Shown here piece by piece: positions 1 through 6,541 of a stretch of DNA of 36,072 nt. Under the pieces are notes generated by a model, which was not told the origin of the DNA, ran no database searches, and saw only the letters and a list, made by a program, of their open reading frames with translations. The DNA comes from Phenylobacterium sp. Its GTDB lineage: Bacteria > Pseudomonadota > Alphaproteobacteria > Caulobacterales > Caulobacteraceae. The stretch is taken from positions 1 to 36,072 of the forward strand of contig NZ_JAEUMO010000252.1 of the NCBI RefSeq assembly GCF_016793285.1, read 5' to 3'. The position numbers were made by a program, and so were the translations under genes. Each line of letters begins with the position of its first letter. Position 1 is the stretch's first letter.

Positions 1-1116
1 CCGGCGAAGCTGGACGTGGCGCGCCAGGCGCTGAAGGCCGACGCGGCCAGCGGCAAGATCGCCGGCGCCTACCTGCTGGTCGGGCGCAGGGGCAAGGTGC
101 TGTTCCAGGAGGGCTTCGGGACGCAGGGGCCCGGGCAGGCGGCCGTCCCGAACGCCGAGACCATCTGGCGGATCTTCTCGATGACCAAGCCGGTGGTGTC
201 GGTCACGGCCATGACGCTGGTCGAGGAGGGCCGGCTCGACATCGACGCGCCGGTCTCGAAGTACCTGCCGGAATACAGGGACCTGGCGGTCTGGCAGGCC
301 GACGGGACGACGAGGCCGGCGGCGCAGCCGATGCTGGTGCGCCACCTGATGAGCCACACCTCGGGGCTGATCTACGGCTTCATCCAGCCGAACACGCCGC
401 TCGCCAAGGCCTGGGCCGCGGGCGGCGAGAACCGCAACGACCTGCCGAACCGCGAGTACGCGCGGCTGATCGCGGGGCTGCCGCTGCGCAGCGAGCCGGG
501 GACGGCGTGGTACTACTCGCGCTCCACCGACGTGCTGGGCGCGGTGGTGGAGGCGGCCGGGGGCAAGCCGCTGGACGTCCTGGTGCGCGAGCGCGTGACC
601 GGGCCGCTGGGGATGACCGACACCGGCTTCGTGCAGCCGGCCTCGGCGAAGGCTCGGTTCGCCGAGCCCAAGGCGGCCGAGCCGTTCATGTACTACGACT
701 ACACGAAGAAGCCGGCGCTGCTGTCGGCCGGCGGCGGGCTGTCGTCGACGGCGGAGGACTACCTGCGCTTCGTGCTGATGCTGGAAGGGAACGGGACGTA
801 CAAGGGCGTGCGGATCCTGAAGCCCGGGACGCTGATGCGGATGCGCCAGGACCAGACGACGCCGGCGATCCGGCAGGCGGGCGTGTTCTTCCCGGGCGCC
901 GGCATGGGTTTCGGGCTCGGGTTCAGCCTCGTCAACGACGACACCGTGCAGCGGCCGGGCAAGGGCACGTTCTCGTGGTGGGGCATCGCCGGGACCGAGT
1001 TCTGGGTCGACCCGAAGAACGACGTCTTCGTCATCTTCATGATCCAGGCCCGCGAGCTGGCGATGGAGTACCAGCGCAGGAACCGCGGCTGGGTCTACGA
1101 CGCGCTGGCGAAGTAG
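1..1116 (+). CDS. Serine hydrolase, class C beta-lactamase/esterase fold (5' end outside window)
   Basis: The frame is open to the first base of the window, so the gene is probably truncated upstream; the GTG at 16 is only the first possible internal start. The product belongs to the beta-lactamase-related serine hydrolases (penicillin-binding-protein-like esterases). Visible motifs are SMTK (nt 181-192), the S-x-x-K nucleophile motif; YYSRSTD (about nt 511-531), in the place of the usual Y-x-N triad member; and WWGIAGTEFWVDP near the C-terminus, which fits the terminal HxG/KTG-like strand of esterase-type members. The substrate cannot be told from sequence; such proteins hydrolyse esters or peptides and are often not antibiotic resistance enzymes. 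It converges on the acyl-CoA dehydrogenase gene with only 13 bp between the stop codons. Confidence 0.88.
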   Translation, partial: PAKLDVARQALKADAASGKIAGAYLLVGRRGKVLFQEGFGTQGPGQAAVPNAETIWRIFSMTKPVVSVTAMTLVEEGRLDIDAPVSKYLPEYRDLAVWQADGTTRPAAQPMLVRHLMSHTSGLIYGFIQPNTPLAKAWAAGGENRNDLPNREYARLIAGLPLRSEPGTAWYYSRSTDVLGAVVEAAGGKPLDVLVRERVTGPLGMTDTGFVQPASAKARFAEPKAAEPFMYYDYTKKPALLSAGGGLSSTAEDYLRFVLMLEGNGTYKGVRILKPGTLMRMRQDQTTPAIRQAGVFFPGAGMGFGLGFSLVNDDTVQRPGKGTFSWWGIAGTEFWVDPKNDVFVIFMIQARELAMEYQRRNRGWVYDALAK

Positions 1117-1129
1117 CGGCGGCGGCCGG

Positions 1130-2770
1130 TCAGTTGGCGCCTTCCAGCAGGCGCCGCGCGATCACCTGCGCCTGGATCTCGCCGGCGCCTTCGAAGATGT
1201 TGAGGATGCGCGCGTCGGCCAGCACGCGGCTGATCGGGCTTTCCAGCGCAAAGCCGTTGCCGCCGTGGACCTGCACGGCGTTGTCGGCCGCGGCCCAGGC
1301 GATGCGCGCGGCCACCAGCTTGGCCATCCCCGCCTCGAGGTCGCAGCGCCGGCCCTCGTCCTTCGACCGCGCCGCGAACCAGGTGAGCCGCCGCGCGCCG
1401 ACCAGCTCGGCGGCCATCATGGCGAGCTTGTTGGCCACGCGCGGGAACTGGGCGATCGGCTGGCCGAACTGCTTGCGGGTGAGCGCGTACTCCAGGGCCA
1501 GGTCCAGCGCGCTCTGCGCCACGCCGATGGCGCGGGCGGCGGTCTGGATGCGGGCGCTCTCGAACGTGGCCATGAGCTGCACGAAGCCCTGGCCCTCCTG
1601 GCCGCCCAGCAGGTTCTCGTGCGGCACCTCGAACCCGTCGAAGCCGATCTCGTACTCCTTCATGCCGCGGTAGCCGATCACGCCGATCTCGCCGCCGCTC
1701 ATGCCGGGCGCGGGGAAGGGATTGTCGGCCGTGCCGCGCGGCTTCTCGGCCAGCAGCATCGAGAGCCCGCGGTGGTCCTTCTTCGACGGATCGGTCCGCA
1801 CCAGCAGGGTCATCAGGTCGGCGCGCGCGGCGTGGGTGATCCAGGTCTTGGCGCCGTAGACCTTCCAGCCGTTGGCCCAGCGCAGGCCCCGCGTCCGCAG
1901 GGACCCCAGGTCCGAGCCGGTGTCGGGCTCGGTGAACACCGCCGTCGGGATGATCGCGCCCGAGACGATGCCCGGCAGGTACTTCTCCTTCTGCGCCTCG
2001 GTGCCGTGGGCGAGCAGGAGCTCGGTGGCGATCTCCGAGCGCGTGGCCAGCGAGCCCGCGCCGATCCAGCCCCGCGACAGCGCCTCGGTCACCACGCACA
2101 TGGCGACCTTGCCCAGCCCCGAGCCGCCCCAGTCCTCGGGCGCGGTCAGGCCGAACACGCCGAGGTCGCCCAGCTCCTGCAGGAGCTCGATGGGGATCAG
2201 CTCGTCGTTCAGGTGCCAGCGGTGGGCGTGGGGGGCGATCCTGTCCTGCGTGAACTCGTGGAACTGGTGGCGGGCCAGCACCAGGGTCTCGTCCAGGCCG
2301 CTGGCCTCCAGCGACGGCTGGCCCTGCGCGCGGGCCAGCAGCTCGACGATGCGGGTCTTGGCCTTCTGCGACGCCGCCGGGCGCAGGCGGCCCAGGACGT
2401 GGGTCAGCCGCTCGGCCGGCGCGAACACGTCCGAGGGGCGGAAGACCTCGCCCTGGCTCATCGGGATGCCGCCGGCGAGCTGGCTCAGGTACTCGTGCGC
2501 CAGGAGCTGGGCCGGCAGCGCCTCGGCCTCGGTGAAGAGCGGCCCCAGGTCGCGCGCCCAGGCCGCCACCTGGCGCAGCGTCTCGGCGTAGGACGCCGCC
2601 CAGGCGAGGCCGTGCGCCACATGCTGCTCGGCGTCGAGAAGCCTGCGGTCCAGCACGTCGTCCTTGCGCACCCGGCTGCCCACCGAGCCTGCGATCGAGG
2701 CCACCATGCCGGCGGCTTCGTCGGCGGCTTCTTCGAGGAGGCCCGGGAGCTTCGGAATAACGAGGTTCAT
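1130..2770 (-). CDS. Acyl-CoA dehydrogenase with extended N-terminus
   Basis: This is a 546-aa flavoprotein of the acyl-CoA dehydrogenase superfamily, which oxidises an acyl-CoA to the enoyl-CoA and passes electrons to ETF. The family core begins around residue 170 (QFHEFTQDRIAPHAHRWH) and includes TEPDTGSDLGSLRTR and the C-terminal QVHGGNGFALESPISR segment typical of the family. The first 150 or so residues are an additional helical region that shorter ACADs (about 380 aa) lack. I chose the ATG at 2770 (MNLVIPKLP) because a longer frame starting at 2839 would nearly abut the divergent glutathione transferase gene and leave no promoter. Its acyl specificity is unknown. Confidence 0.9.
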   Translation of the reverse strand: MNLVIPKLPGLLEEAADEAAGMVASIAGSVGSRVRKDDVLDRRLLDAEQHVAHGLAWAASYAETLRQVAAWARDLGPLFTEAEALPAQLLAHEYLSQLAGGIPMSQGEVFRPSDVFAPAERLTHVLGRLRPAASQKAKTRIVELLARAQGQPSLEASGLDETLVLARHQFHEFTQDRIAPHAHRWHLNDELIPIELLQELGDLGVFGLTAPEDWGGSGLGKVAMCVVTEALSRGWIGAGSLATRSEIATELLLAHGTEAQKEKYLPGIVSGAIIPTAVFTEPDTGSDLGSLRTRGLRWANGWKVYGAKTWITHAARADLMTLLVRTDPSKKDHRGLSMLLAEKPRGTADNPFPAPGMSGGEIGVIGYRGMKEYEIGFDGFEVPHENLLGGQEGQGFVQLMATFESARIQTAARAIGVAQSALDLALEYALTRKQFGQPIAQFPRVANKLAMMAAELVGARRLTWFAARSKDEGRRCDLEAGMAKLVAARIAWAAADNAVQVHGGNGFALESPISRVLADARILNIFEGAGEIQAQVIARRLLEGAN

Positions 2771-2856
2771 ACGGCCACTATGCCAGGGTTGCGGTGCATC
2801 GGGCGAGGCGGCTTTGCTGTAACCTGCAAGAGACGTCACCCAACGTGAGAGGCCCC

Positions 2857-3483
2857 ATGCTCGTCGTACACCACCTGAACGACAGCCGTTCGCAGCGCAT
2901 CCTGTGGCTCCTGGAGGAACTGGGGGCCGACTATGCCATCAAGCGCTACGCGCGCGACGCGACCACGCGGCTGGCGCCGCCGGAGCTGGTGGCGGTGCAT
3001 CCGCTGGGCAAGAGCCCGGTGATCACCGACGGGGACCGCGTGGTCCACGAATCGGGCGCGATCATCGACTACATCATTCGCCGGCACGGCGGCGGCCGGC
3101 TGGCCCCCGCCGTCGGCAGCGACGACTACGAGACCTACAACCAGTGGCTCCACTACGCCGAGGGCTCGGCGATGCTGCCGCTGATGCTCAACATGTACGT
3201 GGGCCGCCTCGGCGACGGCGGCGCGCCCCTGCAGCCGCGGATCGAGAGCGAGCTCGCCAACCACCTGGGCTACATCGAAAAGAGCCTGACCGGCCGCGAC
3301 TGGCTGGTGGGCGACAGCGTGACCGGCGCCGACATCAACCTGTCGTTCGTCGGCGAGGTCGTGGGCGTCTACGGCCGCTTCCCGCAATACCCCGCCATCG
3401 AGGCCTGGGTGACCCGCTTCCAGGCCCGCCCGGCCTACCGCGCCGCGCTGGAAAAGGGCGGGGCGTACTCGTTCGCGCGCTAG
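2857..3483 (+). CDS. Glutathione S-transferase family protein
   Basis: This 208-aa protein has the size and layout of a cytosolic GST: a thioredoxin-like domain (residues 1-80) and an all-helical C-terminal domain. The N-terminus has the SRSQRILWLLEELG segment where the catalytic Ser/Cys and helix 1 lie, followed by SPVITDGDRVVHESGAI, with the G-site Glu-Ser (ES) that binds the glutathione gamma-glutamyl group. The ATG at 2857 follows a GAGAGG Shine-Dalgarno-like run; the longer open frame upstream has no good start. It is divergent from the acyl-CoA dehydrogenase gene (86-bp gap). Class and substrate are not determined. Confidence 0.92.
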   Translation: MLVVHHLNDSRSQRILWLLEELGADYAIKRYARDATTRLAPPELVAVHPLGKSPVITDGDRVVHESGAIIDYIIRRHGGGRLAPAVGSDDYETYNQWLHYAEGSAMLPLMLNMYVGRLGDGGAPLQPRIESELANHLGYIEKSLTGRDWLVGDSVTGADINLSFVGEVVGVYGRFPQYPAIEAWVTRFQARPAYRAALEKGGAYSFAR

Positions 3484-3520
3484 ACCCCCGAGCCTTCGCG
3501 CAAGCTGAGGCTCAGTCTTT

Positions 3521-3636
3521 TGGAACCGCGGAATACGCGGAAGGACGCGGAATCAGCGCCGACGCCTTCCGCGCCATTCCGCGTATTCCGCGGTTCATTT
3601 GAATCGGAAGGCGCCGCTCCGCGGCCTTCGAGGGAG
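3521..3636. repeat. Intergenic hairpin repeat with 9-10-nt period (family 2, full copy)
   Basis: The convergent gap between the GST and hydrolase genes is filled by a long inverted repeat. The left arm reads as tandem units ACCGCGGAAT / ACGCGGAAGG / ACGCGGAAT, and the right arm is its reverse complement ending CGTATTCCGCGGTTC at about 3583-3597. A distal tail (GAATCGGAAGGCGCCGC) follows. A related full copy lies between dnaX and ybaB, and a half copy is at 27,661-27,720 in the opposite orientation. It can fold into a long stem and may act as a bidirectional terminator or mRNA stabiliser. Confidence 0.8.
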
Positions 3637-4431
3637 CTACTCGAACGGCGGGAAGTCGTCGTCGAGCATGCCGTCCAGGAAGTCGAAGACGGCAGCCTTC
3701 AGGGCCGCGTGCGGGATGGCCGAGAAGTGGTCGCAGCCGGGCAGGGTGACGCCGCGCCCATGCGGGAACACCCGCGCCAGCGCCTCGGGGTCGCCCGCCA
3801 GGTCGTCGCCGGCCCCGGCGACCACCAGCACCGGCATGTCGAGCCGGCCCAGGGCGGCCGGGTCGAGCGGCGGGCTTGCGGCCTGCGAGAACGCGGCCAG
3901 GGCGCGCCGGTCCTCGCCCTGCTCGTCGGCGAACTGGCGGAAGCTTCGCAGGAACTCGGTCCGGATGGCGGCCGGGTCCTCCGCGTTCATCGCCGTGACG
4001 ATGCTCTCGCCGTGCTCGTTGGCCCGCGGCGGGTCGAACAGCTTGCCGCCCACGCCGCCCAGCATCAGGTTGTTGACCCGCTCGGGCGCGTCGAGCGCCA
4101 TCTGCATCGCGGTGCGCGTGCCCATCGAGTAGCCGAACACCTCGGGCGCGCGGACGCCCAGGTGGTCCAGCAGCGCCAGGGCGTCGGCCGCCAGGACCTC
4201 GCGTCCATAGTCGGCCGGGTCGTGGAACTTCCCGCTCTCGCCGTGCCCGCGCTGGTCCATGGCGATCACCCGGAAGCCGCGCCGGCCCAGTCCCTGATAC
4301 CAGCCGGTCCGCTTCCAGCCCTCGTTGCGGTTCGAGGCGAAGCCGTGGAGCAGCAGGATCGTCCGCTCGGGGGCGGGCGGGGCGATGTCGTCGTAGGCGA
4401 TCTCGGCGCCGTTCAGGGTCACGGTGGGCAT
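3637..4431 (-). CDS. Alpha/beta hydrolase
   Basis: This is a 264-aa alpha/beta hydrolase fold protein. The oxyanion strand motif LLLHGFASN (about residues 26-34) is followed by MDQRGHGESG and the nucleophile elbow GYSMGT with Ser102. Candidate acid and base are Asp209 or Asp210 (GAGDD) and His235 (GCDHFSAIP), which completes the triad. Start: ATG at 4431 (MPTVTLNGAEIAYDD); the upstream extension in frame looks non-coding. It is divergent from the selenoprotein-B-like gene across 118 bp. The substrate (ester, epoxide or lactone) cannot be inferred. Confidence 0.9.
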   Translation of the reverse strand: MPTVTLNGAEIAYDDIAPPAPERTILLLHGFASNRNEGWKRTGWYQGLGRRGFRVIAMDQRGHGESGKFHDPADYGREVLAADALALLDHLGVRAPEVFGYSMGTRTAMQMALDAPERVNNLMLGGVGGKLFDPPRANEHGESIVTAMNAEDPAAIRTEFLRSFRQFADEQGEDRRALAAFSQAASPPLDPAALGRLDMPVLVVAGAGDDLAGDPEALARVFPHGRGVTLPGCDHFSAIPHAALKAAVFDFLDGMLDDDFPPFE

Positions 4432-4549
4432 GGCGGCGAACCGTAGAGCGGCGACGGCGCAGCCGTCCACCCGCTCGTTCCCGGCCTCCCGACGCCGACG
4501 AACCCGGCGTCCGTCTTTCGCCGTGGGAAAACCGGGGCGAGAATGCGCG

Positions 4550-5431
4550 ATGATGTCCGACGACGCCCCGGTCGACTACGTCGCGCGCACCCACGCCTGG
4601 TACGGCGCGCTGGGGTATCGGCCCTATCGCTACGCACAGTTCCGGGACGTGCCGTTCGCGCCGCTGGGGCGGCGGCTGGGCGACGCGACGGTGGCGCTGC
4701 TGACCACGGCGGCGCCGTACCGCCCGGAGCTGGGCGCGCAGGGGGCGGACGCGCCGTACAACGCGGCGGCCAAGTTCTACGACGTCTGGTCGGGGGACGC
4801 GGCGGCCGAGCACGACCTGAGGGTCAGCCATGTGGCGGTCGACCGGGCGCACCTGTCCGACGACCAGAACTGCTGGTTCCCGGCCCCGGCGCTGCGGCGT
4901 GCGGCGGCGGCCGGGCGGATCGGGGCGGTGGCGGCGCGCTTCCACGGCGTGCCGACCAACCGCAGCCAGCGGACGACGGTCGAGGTCGACGCGCCCGAGG
5001 TCGTGCGCCGCGTGCGCGAGGACGGGGCGGACGCGGCGGTCCTGGTGGCCAACTGTCCGGTCTGCCACCAGTCGATGAGCCTGATGGCGCGGGCGCTGGA
5101 GGCGGCCGGGATCGCGACGGTGGTGATGGGGGCGGCGAGGGACATCGTCGAACGCTGCGGCGTGCCGCGGCTCCTGTTCAGCGACGTGCCGCTGGGCAAC
5201 GCGGCCGGACTGCCCTGGGACGCGGCCTCGCAGGACGCGACCCTGGCGGCGGCGCTGGCGCTGCTGGAGACGGCGGTGGGTCCGCGGACGACGGCGGTGA
5301 ACGCGCTTTGCTGGCCCACGCCCGGCTGGAAGCGGGACTACCTGAACCTGGAGGGGCTGACGGCGGAAGACCTCGCCGCGCGGCGCGCCCGCCACGAGGC
5401 GGACCTGGCGGTGGCGGCGAAGCTGCGCTGA
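4550..5431 (+). CDS. Glycine/sarcosine/betaine reductase selenoprotein B (GrdB)-family protein, Cys form
   Basis: This 293-aa protein resembles the family annotated as glycine/sarcosine/betaine reductase selenoprotein B. In clostridia, GrdB-type subunits use a redox-active selenocysteine in substrate reductive deamination. The recognisable features are an N-terminal VALLTTAAPYRPEL segment, a VSHVAVDRAHL segment, and VLVANCPVCHQSM with Cys169 and Cys172 where the redox Sec/Cys motif of the family is expected. No in-frame TGA (Sec) codon interrupts the gene. Proteobacterial members occur without the GrdA/GrdC partners, and none are seen here, so true glycine reductase activity is unlikely. Start: ATG at 4550 (an ATG also follows at 4553), with a GGGGCGAG run 10 bp upstream. 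Confidence 0.75.
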   Translation: MMSDDAPVDYVARTHAWYGALGYRPYRYAQFRDVPFAPLGRRLGDATVALLTTAAPYRPELGAQGADAPYNAAAKFYDVWSGDAAAEHDLRVSHVAVDRAHLSDDQNCWFPAPALRRAAAAGRIGAVAARFHGVPTNRSQRTTVEVDAPEVVRRVREDGADAAVLVANCPVCHQSMSLMARALEAAGIATVVMGAARDIVERCGVPRLLFSDVPLGNAAGLPWDAASQDATLAAALALLETAVGPRTTAVNALCWPTPGWKRDYLNLEGLTAEDLAARRARHEADLAVAAKLR

Positions 5432-5455
5432 GCGCGTGCCGCCTGGGCGGACCGG

Positions 5456-5656
5456 CTAGCCCTTGCGCATCGAGGAGTCGCCGCGTTTGGACTGGGCGTT
5501 GAGGACGCCGGCCATGTGGCGGGCGTCGTCCTCGGAGAGGCCCGTCTGGGGCACGCCGCCGACGAGCGCCGGTTCCCCGGTGTAGATCACGAAGGCCGTG
5601 AACCCCTTGGCGTCACGGCGCACCGCGTAGCGGTCTTTCTTGCGTTCGTCAGGCAT
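5456..5656 (-). CDS. Small conserved-looking hypothetical protein (66 aa)
   Basis: I read a 66-residue protein starting MPDERKKDRYAVRRDA from the ATG at 5656. It is highly charged, with a short beta-like patch (FTAFVIYTGEPALVGG) followed by GLSEDDARHMAGVLNAQSKRG. There is no signal peptide or membrane segment. I do not recognise a named family. The frame stays open further upstream, but that extension is rich in Arg and Gly like a shadow frame, so the ATG was preferred. It converges on the selenoprotein-B-like gene with 24 bp between stops. Confidence 0.65.
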   Translation of the reverse strand: MPDERKKDRYAVRRDAKGFTAFVIYTGEPALVGGVPQTGLSEDDARHMAGVLNAQSKRGDSSMRKG

Positions 5657-5760
5657 GTCGGGGCGACATTGCCCGATCCATCGGGCGGCTGTCCAATCGG
5701 AACAAGCGGAACCGCTGGAGCATCGATGCCGACCCAGGACCAGCCCGAGGGCCGAACGGC

Positions 5761-6198
5761 CTAGCGGACGCCGCGGATCTGGGCGGACTCCTCGGCCAGG
5801 CTCTTGATCTCGCGGATGGCCTCGTCGACCTGCCCCTCGAGCGCTGCGAGGTCCGCCTCGCCGAGCGGGCCGGTGGTGAACTCGAGCCGGGTGGTCCGGT
5901 CGTTGGCGGCGATCTCGAAGATGTCCGAGAAGGCGCCGCGCGGATCGTCCGGATAGTCGAGCCTGAGCAGCCGCCCCGGCTTGAAGGCGGCGACCTTGCC
6001 GCAGGCCCGGGTGGCGCCGTTCGGCGCCTTCCAGGTGACCTTCTCGCCCTCGCGCCAGGAGGTGCGGATGGAGATGCCGTCGAGGTAGGCCGAGGCCCAC
6101 TCGCGCACCAGTTCCGGATTGGTGAGGACGCGCCAGACTTCCCCTGCGGGCGCGTCGATCTCGAGACTGCGTTTCAGAACCGGCATGGGTTTGCTCAT
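5761..6198 (-). CDS. SRPBCC (START/AHSA1-like) domain protein
   Basis: The product is 145 aa. It begins LKRSLEIDAPAGEVWRVLTNPELVREW, the hallmark first strand and helix of SRPBCC/AHSA1 (activator of Hsp90 ATPase homologue) domains. These helix-grip proteins bind a hydrophobic ligand or act as small regulators or cyclase-like enzymes. The rest alternates strands (KVTWKAPNGATRACGKV, TRLEFTTG) and ends in the long C-terminal helix (LEGQVDEAIREIKSLAEES). Start: ATG at 6198, with GAGAAGAGC directly upstream; the in-frame GTG at 6222 is less likely. No function beyond the fold can be assigned. Confidence 0.85.
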   Translation of the reverse strand: MSKPMPVLKRSLEIDAPAGEVWRVLTNPELVREWASAYLDGISIRTSWREGEKVTWKAPNGATRACGKVAAFKPGRLLRLDYPDDPRGAFSDIFEIAANDRTTRLEFTTGPLGEADLAALEGQVDEAIREIKSLAEESAQIRGVR

Positions 6199-6541
6199 GC
6201 TCTTCTCATCTGGGGCCGACACCCCCGTGGAAACCGATGTGACCCGACGTTTGGATGCGGAGCGTCCGAACGCGGAGGTTGTGACGATTCGCTGAAATTC
6301 CAGAACTTTCCCCCAGAACCCGCAATCGACTTCAACCGTAAGGCAAGGTCAGTCGCGAACGGGGCGACTTTTTGGTGAAGCTTGACCGTAGAGGGCGCGG
6401 CGGATTGTCGCCAGCCCCGTCGAAGCGGCGCGCCGATGCTCGCTGAAGATTGCGATTGATTCTGAGAATCAGTCGCAATATGAGGCGACGAAGCTCGAGT
6501 TCCGCTCCATTTCCTTCCCGTCTTCACGGAGACCGCCGCCG
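6199..6541. promoter_or_regulatory. Divergent intergenic region upstream of the TonB receptor
   Basis: This 343-bp gap lies between the divergent SRPBCC and TonB-receptor genes. The only strong signal is the Fur-type palindrome at 6449-6479 (separate entry). The stretch 6280-6480 is visibly less GC-rich than the flanking genes. A CACGGAGA run at about 6526-6533 serves as the ribosome-binding site of the receptor gene. I see no further RNA gene or ORF with coding character. Confidence 0.6.
6449..6479. promoter_or_regulatory. Fur-type iron-responsive operator (31-bp palindrome)
   Basis: The core TGATTCTGAGAATCA (6457-6471) is a perfect inverted repeat about the G at 6464. The symmetry continues outward through TTGCGA (6450-6455) and TCGCAA (6473-6478), so 14 of 15 base pairs around the centre match, with only 6456/6472 mismatched. 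This agrees with the AT-rich dyads bound by Fur-family repressors. It sits 63 bp upstream of the start codon of a TonB-dependent receptor, the expected place for iron repression. The regulator gene is not in the window. Confidence 0.75.

Noticed and set aside
1265-2848. Long plus-strand open frame opposite the acyl-CoA dehydrogenase
   Set aside because: It is the complementary shadow of a well-supported gene; the translation is Arg/Gly/His-rich without domain motifs.
5054-5066. Possible selenocysteine site in the GrdB-like gene
   Set aside because: The motif codons are TGT and TGC and no in-frame TGA occurs before the stop.
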